This document shows, piece by piece, positions 1-7,748 of a stretch of DNA of 64,000 nt. Where the stretch lies: positions 3,286,001 through 3,350,000 of the forward strand of contig NZ_CP160402.1 of NCBI RefSeq assembly GCF_040730185.1, written 5' to 3'. The notes under the pieces are model-generated. The model saw only the letters and a program-made list of their open reading frames with translations, did no database searches and had not been told where the DNA came from. The position numbers and the translations under genes are program-made. Position 1 is the stretch's first letter. Each line of letters opens with the position of its first letter. The DNA comes from Streptomyces sp. Je 1-332 (lineage in GTDB: Bacteria > Actinomycetota > Actinomycetes > Streptomycetales > Streptomycetaceae).

Positions 1-87
1 ATCGGTCTGGGCGCACAGCGCGCGCTCCTGCCAGCCGAGTTCCTCGTCCGCGTCCTCGACCAGCAGTTCCTGAACCAGCTCGGTCAT
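1..87 (-). CDS. whiB: WhiB sporulation regulator, 5' end only
   Basis: Only the first 29 codons lie in the window. The reverse strand reads MTELVQELL, an acidic stretch, then GWQERALCAQTD, which is the characteristic N-terminus of streptomycete WhiB. The last Cys seen is the first of the four ligands of the [4Fe-4S] cluster in Wbl proteins. WhiB acts with WhiA to control septation during sporulation. The remaining cluster cysteines and the DNA-binding turn lie outside the window. The ATG at 85-87 is the natural start. Identification is by recognition of the N-terminus, not by alignment. Confidence 0.85.
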   Translation of the reverse strand, partial: MTELVQELLVEDADEELGWQERALCAQTD

Positions 88-160
88 GTGCGCCCCTCGT
101 CTGTCTGTGCGTCCCCGTCGTGCTTGCCGTTACCGATTTCGGTTGAACGACACGAGTGAA

Positions 161-190
161 ATTACAAGTGTGCCGATCCGGGCCAGTCAA
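161..190 (-). promoter_or_regulatory. Candidate whiB promoter
   Basis: On the minus strand TTGACT (190-185) is followed after 18 bases by TGTAAT (166-161), a good match to the major-sigma consensus. Transcription would start near 154 and give a leader of about 65 nt before the whiB ATG. Prediction only; other whiB promoters may lie further upstream. Confidence 0.45.
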
Positions 191-515
191 GCCGAGATCT
201 GCTATTGGGCCCCTTATTCACCCTGCGGAACCAAGGTAATGCGGAAAGTGTTCAAATCGGCATAAACCATGACACTTGCCTGTGGCCCATCCCGAGGCAT
301 CCCGAGACCGCCTTCACCTGGGAAGGACGTCACGGAGATCGATCCCGTTGCGACCGGTGCACCGAAGCGAAGGGGATCACATTCGGGTCACGGGAGCACG
401 CCGGGGTTTACGCGCCGGTTGATGCGCCATGTGTCCGGTCCACTCGGTGCACAAACCTTTCACCGCGGAGAACAACCGGATGAGGTGAAACATATCCCAC
501 ATAACGGACATAGAG
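191..515. other. Intergenic stretch between whiB and the cysteine dioxygenase leader
   Basis: No convincing gene is seen here. Short open frames lack ribosome binding sites and codon bias. The region is less GC-rich than its surroundings and contains inverted AAGTGT / ACACTT hexamers (246-251 and 272-277), which may belong to the upstream control region of whiB. Confidence 0.4.
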
Positions 516-544
516 TTGACAGGGAAGGTGTGAGCCGCTGTTCT
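516..544 (+). promoter_or_regulatory. Candidate promoter of the Cys-rich leader ORF
   Basis: TTGACA (516-521), a perfect -35 box, is followed by a 17-base spacer and TGTTCT (539-544), a weaker -10 box. The expected start of transcription, about 7 bases after the -10, falls at or next to A552, the first base of the leader ORF. That would make the leader transcript leaderless. The -10 match is only partial. Confidence 0.45.
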
Positions 545-551
545 AGTGGGC

Positions 552-644
552 ATGCTCGCAAACTTGGCACTCTCGACGACCCGCACCAGCGGGCTCCTCG
601 GTGCTGTCCACGCGCGCTGTCGCTGTTCCTGCTCCAGCTGTTGA
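552..644 (+). CDS. Small Cys-rich leader peptide (30 aa), probable cysteine attenuator
   Basis: An ATG at 552 opens a 30-codon frame whose last eight residues are CRCSCSSC before TGA. Four cysteine codons in eight is striking, and the next gene encodes a cysteine dioxygenase-family protein. No Shine-Dalgarno precedes the ATG, and the predicted transcription start coincides with it, so translation is probably leaderless. Leaderless polycysteine short ORFs are known in mycobacteria as cysteine-responsive attenuators. Bases 588-596 inside the ORF are perfectly complementary to 666-674 downstream, and the stretch around the stop (634-647) is repeated at 657-670. Together these suggest ribosome-position-dependent RNA folding. 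The function is inferred from sequence alone. Confidence 0.6.
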   Translation: MLANLALSTTRTSGLLGAVHARCRCSCSSC

Positions 645-670
645 GCCTCCCCGCTTCCAGCTGTTGAGCC
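634..670 (+). repeat. 14-bp direct repeat at the end of the leader ORF
   Basis: CCAGCTGTTGAGCC occurs at 634-647, covering the last Ser-Cys-stop codons of the leader ORF, and again at 657-670. The second copy carries GAGCCCGCT (666-674), the exact complement of AGCGGGCTC (588-596) in the leader ORF. The two copies may offer competing pairing partners in an attenuator. Confidence 0.6.
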
Positions 671-749
671 CGCTCCGGTGCTTCACCGCCCGAGCCGCCT
701 CACCCTCCCTCGCGACACCCCAGCACTCACGTTGAGGAACCACCGCACC

Positions 750-1265
750 ATGAACAGCGACAGCGACCTCCAGATCGCCGGCGACATCCTCGAAGTCACC
801 CACCTCCTGCAGCCCGCCCGCGAGCACCCGGCCACCGTGGCCGAGTTCGTCGGCCTCGCCCGCACCATCGCGGCCGACCGCGCCCAATGGGCCCACCTCG
901 TCGAGTACGACGCGACGAGCCGGTGGTACCACCGCCTGCGCACCGGCCCTGGATACGAGGTCTGGCTGCTCTCCTGGGTCCCCGGACAGGGCAGCGGACG
1001 GCACGACCACGGCCGCTCCAGCGGCGTACTCACCGTCCTCGACGGCGAACTGACGGAGCGTACGGAGCGCGGACAGCGCGCGCTCGGCGCCGGGGCACAG
1101 CGCGTCTTCGCGCCCGGGTACGTCCACGACGTCGTCAACGACTCCCTGGAACCGGCCGTCAGCCTGCACATCTACTACCCCGGCCTGACGGACATGCCGA
1201 TGCACGCGGCGCAGTGCGGCGTACGGGCCACCGCTCCGGCGGCCGGAGATGTCGTAACCGCCTGA
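750..1265 (+). CDS. Cysteine dioxygenase-family protein (171 aa)
   Basis: Predicted mononuclear iron cupin that oxidises L-cysteine to cysteine sulfinate. The motif GRHDHG supplies two iron-binding histidines, and the His of FAPGYVHD supplies the third. The Tyr of SLHIYYP matches the conserved active-site tyrosine. The position of the mammalian cross-linking Cys is Gly, as is usual in bacterial enzymes. The ATG at 750 (MNSDSD) is chosen over upstream in-frame codons because TGAGG at 733-737 is a plausible ribosome binding site. CCTCA at 698-702 could pair with that site, and the Cys-rich leader ORF lies just upstream, so expression is probably tuned by cysteine. The fbiA gene starts 33 bases downstream. 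Confidence 0.8.
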   Translation: MNSDSDLQIAGDILEVTHLLQPAREHPATVAEFVGLARTIAADRAQWAHLVEYDATSRWYHRLRTGPGYEVWLLSWVPGQGSGRHDHGRSSGVLTVLDGELTERTERGQRALGAGAQRVFAPGYVHDVVNDSLEPAVSLHIYYPGLTDMPMHAAQCGVRATAPAAGDVVTA

Positions 1266-1298
1266 CGCGCTGTCGTACCTGCCTGACATGCTTGGCCC

Positions 1299-2255
1299 AT
1301 GCGCATTGTGGTCCTGGCCGGCGGTATCGGCGGCGCCCGTTTCCTCCGCGGGCTCAAGAAAGCCGCGCCTGACGCGGACATCACCGTCATCGGCAACACC
1401 GGTGACGACATCCACCTGTTCGGCCTCAAGGTCTGCCCCGACCTCGACACCGTGATGTACACCCTCGGCGGCGGCATCAACGAGGAGCAGGGCTGGGGGC
1501 GTACGGACGAGACGTTCAAGGTCAAGGAAGAACTCGCCGCGTACGGCGTCGGGCCCGAGTGGTTCGGGCTCGGCGACCGGGACTTCGCCACGCACATCGT
1601 GCGCACGCAGATGATGGCCGCCGGTTTCCCGCTCAGCGCGGTGACGCAAGCGCTCTGCGAGCGCTGGCAGCCCGGCGTGCGGCTCATCCCGATGTCGGAC
1701 GACCGCATCGAGACGCATGTCGCCGTCACCGTCGACGGCGAGCAGAAGGCCGTGCACTTCCAGGAGTACTGGGTGCGGCTTCGGGCGTCCGTGGACGCGC
1801 ACGCCGTCGTACCGGTCGGGGCGGACCAGGCGAAGCCCGCGCCCGGCGTCCTGGAGGCGATCGCCGATGCGGACGTCGTGCTCTTCCCGCCGTCCAACCC
1901 CGTGGTGAGCGTCGGCACGATCCTCGCCGTGCCGGGCATCCGCGAGGCCATCGCCGACGCGGGCGTGCCCGTCGTCGGGCTCTCCCCCATCGTCGGGGAC
2001 GCGCCCGTGCGGGGCATGGCCGACAAGGTGCTGGCCGCGGTGGGCGTGGAGTCCAATGCCGCCGCGGTCGCCGAGCACTACGGAAGCGGGCTGCTCGACG
2101 GGTGGCTCGTCGACACCGTGGACGCCGGGGTCGTGGACCGGGTCGAGTCGGCGGGCGTCCGGTGCCGGGCGATCCCGCTGATGATGAGTGACATCGACGC
2201 GACCGCCGAGATGGCGCGCGCGGCGCTCGCCCTCGCGGAGGAGGTGCGGGCGTGA
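1299..2255 (+). CDS. fbiA: F420 biosynthesis phosphotransferase FbiA/CofD (318 aa)
   Basis: Transfers the activated phospho-lactate or phosphoenolpyruvate moiety from its guanosine-diphosphate carrier to the deazaflavin Fo, giving F420-0 or dehydro-F420-0. The CofD/UPF0052 signature [11 protein letters not shown] at the N-terminus and GNTGDD near residue 33 bind the nucleotide carrier. Length fits the family. The start is ATG at 1299, giving MRIVVLAGG. The stop overlaps the next start by four bases, so fbiA and fbiB are translationally coupled. Actinobacteria usually use the PEP-derived donor; that is family knowledge and is not visible here. Confidence 0.93.
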   Translation: MRIVVLAGGIGGARFLRGLKKAAPDADITVIGNTGDDIHLFGLKVCPDLDTVMYTLGGGINEEQGWGRTDETFKVKEELAAYGVGPEWFGLGDRDFATHIVRTQMMAAGFPLSAVTQALCERWQPGVRLIPMSDDRIETHVAVTVDGEQKAVHFQEYWVRLRASVDAHAVVPVGADQAKPAPGVLEAIADADVVLFPPSNPVVSVGTILAVPGIREAIADAGVPVVGLSPIVGDAPVRGMADKVLAAVGVESNAAAVAEHYGSGLLDGWLVDTVDAGVVDRVESAGVRCRAIPLMMSDIDATAEMARAALALAEEVRA

Positions 2256-3583
2256 GCTCTCCCGAAGCCGCCGCCGGGTCCTCGCCGTCGTACCGCGTGT
2301 GGGCCGTCCCCGGGCTGCCCGAGGTGCGGCACGGGGACGACCTCGCCAAGCTGATCGCTGCGGCCGAGCCGGAGCTCGTCGACGGGGACGTGCTCCTCGT
2401 CACCTCGAAGATCGTCAGCAAGGCCGAGGGGCGGATCGTCGGGGCGAGTGACCGCGAGGCGGCCATCGACGCCGAGACCGTACGGGTCGTGGCGCGACGC
2501 GGGACCCTCCGCATCGTCGAGAACCGGCAGGGCCTCGTGATGGCCGCGGCCGGTGTCGACGCCTCCAACACGCCCGCCGGGACGGTGCTGTTGCTGCCCG
2601 AGGACGCCGACGCGTCGGCGCGTGCGGTGCGGGAGGGGCTGCGGGACGCCTTGGGCGTGGACGTCGGCGTCGTCGTCACGGACACCTTCGGGCGTCCCTG
2701 GCGCAACGGCCTGACGGACGTCGCCATCGGGGCGGCGGGTGTGCGGGTCCTCGACGATCTGCGGGGCGGCGTCGACGCGTACGGCAATCCGCTGAGCGCG
2801 ACGGTCGTCGCCACCGCGGACGAGCTGGCCGCCGCGGGCGATCTGGTCAAGGGGAAGGCGGGTGGGCTGCCGGTCGCGGTGGTCCGCGGGCTGCCGCACG
2901 TCGTCGGGGAGAGCGGTGGGTCCGATGCAGGGGCCCGGGTCATGGTGCGCGACTCCCGTGACGACATGTTCCGGCTCGGTACGTCGGAGGCCGTACGGGA
3001 AGCGGTGACGCAGCGGCGGACCGTGCGGGAGTTCACGGACGAGCCGGTGGACCCCGGGGCGGTGCGGCGGGCCGTGGCGGCCGCGGTGACCGCGCCCGCG
3101 CCGCATCACACGACGCCGTGGCGGTTCGTGCTCCTCGAGTCCGAGGACTCGCGCGTGCGGCTGCTCGACGCGATGCGGGACGCTTGGGTCGCGGACCTGG
3201 AGGGGGACGGGAAGTCTTCGGAGTCCATCGCCAAGCGGGTGCGGCGGGGGGATGTGCTGCGCAGGGCGCCTTATCTGGTGGTGCCCTGTCTGGTGATGGA
3301 CGGCTCCCATACATACGGGGACGCGCGGCGGGACGCGGCCGAGCGGGAGATGTTCGTGGTCGCGGCCGGGGCCGGGGTGCAGAACTTCCTCGTCGCGCTT
3401 GCCGGTGAGCGCCTTGGCTCCGCCTGGGTCTCCTCGACGATGTTCTGCCGGGATGTCGTACGGGACGTTCTCGGGCTTCCGGGGTCGTGGGACCCGATGG
3501 GGGCGGTGGCTGTGGGGCATGCGGCGGGTGAGCCTGCGGCTCGGGCTGGGCGGGATGTGGGGGGCTTCATCGCGGTGCGGTGA
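2252..3583 (+). CDS. fbiB: F420-0:gamma-glutamyl ligase / FMN reductase FbiB (443 aa)
   Basis: Two-domain actinobacterial enzyme. The N-terminal half (to about residue 245) is the CofE-type GTP-dependent ligase that adds glutamates to F420-0; [16 protein letters not shown] and [14 protein letters not shown] are typical. The C-terminal half (about 250-443) is a nitroreductase-like FMN domain, with [13 protein letters not shown] at its start, which reduces dehydro-F420-0. The GTG start at 2252 overlaps the fbiA stop. About 240 bp of repeats follow before a convergent gene. Confidence 0.93.
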   Translation: MSSPEAAAGSSPSYRVWAVPGLPEVRHGDDLAKLIAAAEPELVDGDVLLVTSKIVSKAEGRIVGASDREAAIDAETVRVVARRGTLRIVENRQGLVMAAAGVDASNTPAGTVLLLPEDADASARAVREGLRDALGVDVGVVVTDTFGRPWRNGLTDVAIGAAGVRVLDDLRGGVDAYGNPLSATVVATADELAAAGDLVKGKAGGLPVAVVRGLPHVVGESGGSDAGARVMVRDSRDDMFRLGTSEAVREAVTQRRTVREFTDEPVDPGAVRRAVAAAVTAPAPHHTTPWRFVLLESEDSRVRLLDAMRDAWVADLEGDGKSSESIAKRVRRGDVLRRAPYLVVPCLVMDGSHTYGDARRDAAEREMFVVAAGAGVQNFLVALAGERLGSAWVSSTMFCRDVVRDVLGLPGSWDPMGAVAVGHAAGEPAARAGRDVGGFIAVR

Positions 3584-3672
3584 CTCGCCTCGCCCCTGGG
3601 CGTTGGGCGTTGGGCGTTGGGCGCTGCGGGACTGCGGGGGCTCATTTCGGGTGCGGGTTCGTGGGGGCTGGT

Positions 3673-3822
3673 CGCGCAGTTCCCCGCGCCCCTGACGGGG
3701 CCCGCACGTCCTCGATACAGCCGCGGGTCCGTCGTGGTTGCTCGCGCCGTTCCCCGCGCCCCTTACGGGGCCCGCGGGTCCGTCGTGGTTGCTCGCGGCG
3801 TTCCCCGCGCCCCTGACGGGGC
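3673..3822. repeat. Three copies of a GC-rich palindromic intergenic repeat
   Basis: Copies of the type CGCGCAGTTCCCCGCGCCCC + TGACGGGG lie at 3673-3700, 3743-3770 and 3794-3821. The last two sit in an exact 51-bp tandem unit (3721-3771 and 3772-3822) differing at two positions. The same sequence forms the arms of the larger inverted-repeat elements at 32.2 and 36.1 kb. Each copy can form a small hairpin and may end transcription between the convergent fbiB and glycosylase genes. Just upstream (3600-3621) is a short GTTGGGC tandem repeat. Confidence 0.8.
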
Positions 3823-3825
3823 TTG

Positions 3826-4851
3826 TCAGAGTAGGGCGATGTCCGTCTTTGGCATTTTGGGTTTTCTGCGGGCCGGGGTGCGGCCGCTCAGGAGGATGAG
3901 GCGGGCCGCTCGGTGGCGTTGGCCCTCGTAGGGGGTCAGGAGGCGCAGCATTTCCTCGTCGTCCGCCTCTCGGTTGTCCGCGAGGGCGAAGCCGACGATG
4001 CCCGGCAGGTGCAGATCGCCGACCGTGACCGCGTCCGGGGCGCCGTTGCTGCGCTGGACCGTCTCCGCCGACGTCCACGGGCCGATACCCGGGATCAGTT
4101 CCAGGCGGGCCTGCGCCTTGAGGGGCTCCATCGCCGCCGCCTCCTCCAGGCGCGCCGCCACTCGCGCCGCCCGCAGGATCGTCGACGCGCGCTTGTTGTC
4201 CACGCCCGCCTTGTGCCACTCCCAGGACGGGATCGAGGTCCATGTCCTCGGGTCCGGCATGACGTGCATACGGAGCTGGGCTGGGACGGGGCCGGGTGCC
4301 GGTTCGCCGTACTTGCGCACCAGGAGGCGCCATGCGCGGTACGCCTCGTCCGTCGTGACCTTCTGTTCCAGGATCGACGGGATCAGGGACTCCATCACCA
4401 GGCCCGTACGGATCAGGCGCAGGCCCGGTCTGCGGTGCGCCGTCGCCGCGAGGAGGCGGTGGCGGGGGGTGAAGTCCTCCGGGGCGTCCGACTCACCGAG
4501 GAGGTCCGGGAGTTGGTCCAGGAGCCAGGTCGCTCCCGGGCCCCAGGCCTGGGCCTCCACGGTGTCTCCGCGGAGGGCCACTCTGAGTGTTCCGGGGCCC
4601 TCGGGGGTGCGGCTTGCTCGCCAGGCTTCGCCGGTCGGCGTCGTACGGAACGTGGGGTCCGCGGGGCCCCTTCGGAGCGGGCCTACCGTCAGTCCCAGGT
4701 TCAGGGGGTAGGGCGGGGTCCAGGTGCGGGTTCTGGCCGTGGTGGCCTGGCGGGGCATGCCTGCCTGGCCCACCGCCTGGGGGATCGCCGTTTCGCCGCC
4801 GCGCACTGTGGTGCGGGTGGGGGTGACGCGGGGGGCGAAACGGGATGACAT
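3826..4851 (-). CDS. DNA-3-methyladenine glycosylase-like HhH-GPD protein (341 aa)
   Basis: Predicted base-excision repair glycosylase of the AlkA/endonuclease III fold. The helix-hairpin-helix reads LELIPGIGPWTSAETVQRS, followed by the Gly/Pro-rich loop and an Asp in VTVGDLHLP that fits the catalytic aspartate. Upstream, MESLIPSILEQKVTTDEAYR is the usual first helix of the catalytic core. About 130 N-terminal residues are specific to actinobacterial members. The start is ATG at 4851 (MSSRFAP). The exact substrate (alkylated purine or other lesion) cannot be told from sequence. Confidence 0.8.
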   Translation of the reverse strand: MSSRFAPRVTPTRTTVRGGETAIPQAVGQAGMPRQATTARTRTWTPPYPLNLGLTVGPLRRGPADPTFRTTPTGEAWRASRTPEGPGTLRVALRGDTVEAQAWGPGATWLLDQLPDLLGESDAPEDFTPRHRLLAATAHRRPGLRLIRTGLVMESLIPSILEQKVTTDEAYRAWRLLVRKYGEPAPGPVPAQLRMHVMPDPRTWTSIPSWEWHKAGVDNKRASTILRAARVAARLEEAAAMEPLKAQARLELIPGIGPWTSAETVQRSNGAPDAVTVGDLHLPGIVGFALADNREADDEEMLRLLTPYEGQRHRAARLILLSGRTPARRKPKMPKTDIALL

Positions 4852-4858
4852 CTGTACG

Positions 4859-4887
4859 AGGGTAGGGGCTTTTTTGTCCCCTACCCC
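4859..4887 (-). terminator. Hairpin downstream of the nucleotidyltransferase gene
   Basis: GGTAGGGG (4861-4868) pairs with CCCCTACC (4878-4885) around a T-rich loop. It lies between the stop of the minus-strand nucleotidyltransferase gene and the start of the glycosylase gene, so it may end transcription of the former. No U-tract follows, as is common in Streptomyces. Confidence 0.4.
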
Positions 4888-4909
4888 GCCCCTTCCCGAA
4901 AACCCGCTG

Positions 4910-4978
4910 GCGCGGGGGCCTTGGTGGACCTCATCACCGGCTTCGCCGAGTTCGTCCTCAAACGCCGGACGGGCTGAA
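4910..4978 (+). repeat. Dispersed repeat, copy 1 (GAGTTCGTCCTCAAACGCCG type)
   Basis: About 69 bp here, including CATCACCGGCTTCGCCGAG and CTCAAACGCCGGACGGGCTG, matches a stretch at 45221-45290 with only a few differences. It has no coding sense and lies in intergenic DNA. It looks like a dispersed streptomycete intergenic repeat. Confidence 0.75.
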
Positions 4979-5013
4979 GGATCACCGGACGGGCTGGGAG
5001 GAGCGAAGCTCCT

Positions 5014-6096
5014 CTACTGGTCCGACGAGAACCTGACCGACCCCGCCGGCAGCCCCGCCCCGCACCACACCCGTACGCCCTCGCGCAGTTCGTTGTCGGC
5101 GCCGACGTCCGCTCCGTCGCCGATCACCGCTCCCGCGAGGACCGTGCGTGCGCCCACCCGCGCGCCCGCGCCGATCAGCGAGTCCGTGACGATCGCGTTC
5201 GGTTCGATGATCGCGCCCGCGAGGACCGTGCTGCCGTCCACCCGTGCGCCCCCGCCGATCACCGCGTGCTCGCCGACCACCGTGCCGCCGGTGAGCTTCG
5301 CGTCCGGCGCGACCGTGGCGGTCGGCAGGACCAGGCGGTCGCCGCAGCGGCCGGGGATCGCGGGGGACGGGGCGCGGCCAAGGACCAGGTCCGCCGAGCC
5401 GCGCACGAAGGCCTGGGGCGTGCCCAGGTCCAGCCAGTACGTCGAGTCGACCATCCCCTGGAGGTGGGCTCCGGAGGCCAGGAGGTCAGGGAACGTCTCG
5501 CGCTCGACCGAGACGGGGCGGCCCACGGGGATGGTGTCGATGACCGAGCGGCGGAACACGTACGCGCCCGCGTTGATCTGGTCGGTGACGATCTCCTCGG
5601 GGGTCTGCGGCTTCTCCAGGAAGGCCTGCACCCTGCCCGTCGCGTCGGTCGGGACGAGGCCGTACGCGCGGGGGTCGGTGACCTTCGTGAGGTGCAGGGA
5701 GACGTCCGCCCCCGACTCCTCGTGCGTCGAGACCAGGGCGCGGATGTCCAGGCCCGTGAGGATGTCGCCGTTGAAGATCAGGACCGGCTCGTCGGGTCCC
5801 GAGTGGAGGCGCGAGGCCACGTTGCGGATCGCGCCGCCCGTGCCGAGGGGCTCGGTCTCCGTGACGTACTCGATGTGGAGACCGAGCGCCGAGCCGTCCC
5901 CGAAGTACGGCTCGAAGACCTCGGCGAGGTAGGAGGTCGCCAGGACGATGTGCTCCACGCCTGCCGCGCGGGCCCGCGCCAGCTGGTGGGTGAGGAACGG
6001 GACGCCCGCCGCCGGAACCATCGGTTTGGGGGTGTGCACCGTGAGCGGACGCAGCCGTGTTCCCTTGCCGCCGACCAGGAGGATCGCTTCTGTCAC
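5014..6096 (-). CDS. Sugar-1-phosphate nucleotidyltransferase (360 aa), mannose-1-P guanylyltransferase-like
   Basis: Makes a nucleotide sugar for glycan or cell-wall polymer synthesis. The N-terminus AILLVGGKGTRLRPLT is the nucleotide-binding signature with the catalytic Arg, followed by TPKPMVP and FNGDILTG (metal-binding Asp). The last 110 residues are hexapeptide repeats forming a left-handed beta-helix. GTG at 6096 is chosen because the signature must sit at the extreme N-terminus; the open frame runs further upstream with unlikely sequence. GDP-mannose is the most likely product, but UDP- or dTDP-glucose cannot be excluded. Confidence 0.82.
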   Translation of the reverse strand: MTEAILLVGGKGTRLRPLTVHTPKPMVPAAGVPFLTHQLARARAAGVEHIVLATSYLAEVFEPYFGDGSALGLHIEYVTETEPLGTGGAIRNVASRLHSGPDEPVLIFNGDILTGLDIRALVSTHEESGADVSLHLTKVTDPRAYGLVPTDATGRVQAFLEKPQTPEEIVTDQINAGAYVFRRSVIDTIPVGRPVSVERETFPDLLASGAHLQGMVDSTYWLDLGTPQAFVRGSADLVLGRAPSPAIPGRCGDRLVLPTATVAPDAKLTGGTVVGEHAVIGGGARVDGSTVLAGAIIEPNAIVTDSLIGAGARVGARTVLAGAVIGDGADVGADNELREGVRVWCGAGLPAGSVRFSSDQ

Positions 6097-6227
6097 CTGT
6101 CGTCTCTGCTTCCTGCTGGGGCCGGCCGAACTTTGGGTTGCGGCCGGCCAGTGTATGCAGATGGCCGTGCAGATCGTGCAGTGCGCCGTGCGGGTCGTGC
6201 GGTGTGCTCCGTGGTACGGGACCGGCC

Positions 6228-7628
6228 TCAGCGGCCCTGGTGACGGGCCGAGTCGGAACGGGCCTTGCCCAGCTTCTTGTACAGGCGCAGGCCCGGGCAT
6301 TCCGTGGCGAATCCGTCACGGTGCCCGGAGATCACGTTGAGCCGGACGTTGCTGCCTTTCTTGTACTTGTTTCCTCCACCGGACCGCAGATATGTCTTCC
6401 CGCTCGGGTTCGCGCCGTGCAGGCCGAGCTTCCACGCCGTCAGCCGGGCGATGGCGCTCACGGCGGCGGACGGCGGGTTGGTGGAGCCGAAGCTGCCGAG
6501 GACGGCGACCCCCGTGGTGTTGCTGTTGAAACCGAGAGTGTGGGCCCCGAGGACGGGCTTGGCCACACCTCCGGCACGTCCTTCGTAGATGTTTCCGCAC
6601 TTGTCGACCGCGAAGTTGTAGCCGATGTCACGCCAGCCGCTGCTCTTGACGTGGAAGCGGTAGATGCTGCGCAGGAGGGAGGGCGCCTGCGAGCAGCGGT
6701 AGTTGTTGCCGGACGCGCTGTGGTGCACGAAGGCGGCCTTGACGGTCTTCGTGTAGCCGAAGTTCTTCTCGCGGATCTTCTCGTCCGCGCCCCAGCCCTT
6801 GCGCGTGATGATGCGCGGCCGGGGGCCGATGTGGGGTTTGACCTTCCCGGCGTCCTCCGGGCCGCCGCGGGCCTCGACGAGGTCGGACTCCGTCTCCTCC
6901 TTGCTGAGCGCCGGGATGACGGAGGCGCCCAGCGGGGCGAGGTCGGCGTTGACCGCGGAGGACGCGGCGGCCTCGGCGGTCAGGGCCGGGGAGCGGGGGC
7001 CTTCGGGCGCGGAGCCCTGCGGCGGGGGCTCGGCGCCGGGGTCGACGAGTTCGAGCCGCAGGCCCTCCGGGAGGGCGCGCTCCACGGGGGACTCCGTGGC
7101 GCCGCGGTGCTCTCCGCGGGCTTGCGCCGCCTCGCCCCGTACGCGGATCTCGACCCCGTCCGAGTCGCCGACCCACAGGGGCGCCGTGGAGCCGCGGACC
7201 CTGCCCGTGGCCCGCTCCGGGTCGTCCGGGTCGGCGGCGTGCTCGTGGTTGTGGGTCTCCACGGGCTGCCAGCCGGACCAGTTGCTGGTGCCGCTCGCCC
7301 GCGTGCGGACCTGGACGCTGCCGTTCAGCTCGTCGTCCGGGTCGTCCCAGATGACACCCACGAGGGAGAACGGGCGGACCTCTCGCTGGAGCAGGCCCTG
7401 TTCGGCGGCCTCGCCGCCGGGCGAGCGGTCGGAGCCGAGCGGGGTGAGCGGGAGTGACTGGGTGCTGCCCGGCACCGATACCGCCAAGGGCCCGGCAGGC
7501 GACTGAGGGGCCGGAGTCGCGGCGCGGGCACCGGACGACGGCAGGGTGAGGGGAAGGGCCAGGGCGGCCGCGCACGTGACGCCGATCGAGGAAGCTAGAA
7601 ATCCACGCATACGACTGATAGTTGGCAT
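6228..7628 (-). CDS. Secreted N-acetylmuramoyl-L-alanine amidase, PGRP type (466 aa)
   Basis: Predicted secreted zinc amidase cleaving the bond between MurNAc and L-Ala in peptidoglycan. A signal peptide covers about residues 1-36 (MRGFLASSIGVTCAAALALP then Ala-rich cleavage site). Residues 60-270 are a low-complexity Pro/Glu-rich linker region. The PGRP/amidase_2 domain (about 285-455) shows AAFVHHSAS with a zinc His, DKCGNIYEGRAGG, and SGHRDGFATECPG with the second His and the Cys ligand. The start could be ATG 7628 or the in-frame ATG at 7610; neither has a clear ribosome binding site. The divergent neighbour starts at 7749. Confidence 0.88.
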   Translation of the reverse strand: MPTISRMRGFLASSIGVTCAAALALPLTLPSSGARAATPAPQSPAGPLAVSVPGSTQSLPLTPLGSDRSPGGEAAEQGLLQREVRPFSLVGVIWDDPDDELNGSVQVRTRASGTSNWSGWQPVETHNHEHAADPDDPERATGRVRGSTAPLWVGDSDGVEIRVRGEAAQARGEHRGATESPVERALPEGLRLELVDPGAEPPPQGSAPEGPRSPALTAEAAASSAVNADLAPLGASVIPALSKEETESDLVEARGGPEDAGKVKPHIGPRPRIITRKGWGADEKIREKNFGYTKTVKAAFVHHSASGNNYRCSQAPSLLRSIYRFHVKSSGWRDIGYNFAVDKCGNIYEGRAGGVAKPVLGAHTLGFNSNTTGVAVLGSFGSTNPPSAAVSAIARLTAWKLGLHGANPSGKTYLRSGGGNKYKKGSNVRLNVISGHRDGFATECPGLRLYKKLGKARSDSARHQGR

Positions 7629-7748
7629 AGCGCGACAATTCTGTCCATTGGGGAATTGACGGTCCGTCGGTTCGTGTCCGCCGAACCGGTGGCCCGCACT
7701 CCCTGCGCCACGCCCCGGGCATCAGGGCACGCGCGTACCCTTGCGCCC

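Noticed and set aside
205..667. Two overlapping plus-strand frames in the whiB upstream region (92 and 132 codons)
   Set aside because: No ribosome binding site, low GC bias at third positions and no recognisable sequence; they overlap the better-supported 30-codon leader ORF.
543..4333. Long minus-strand open frames opposite the dioxygenase, fbiA and fbiB genes (543-2078, 2078-4333)
   Set aside because: They are antisense shadows caused by high GC; their translations are Arg/Ala/Pro/His-rich with no family motifs, while the plus-strand frames carry clear motifs.
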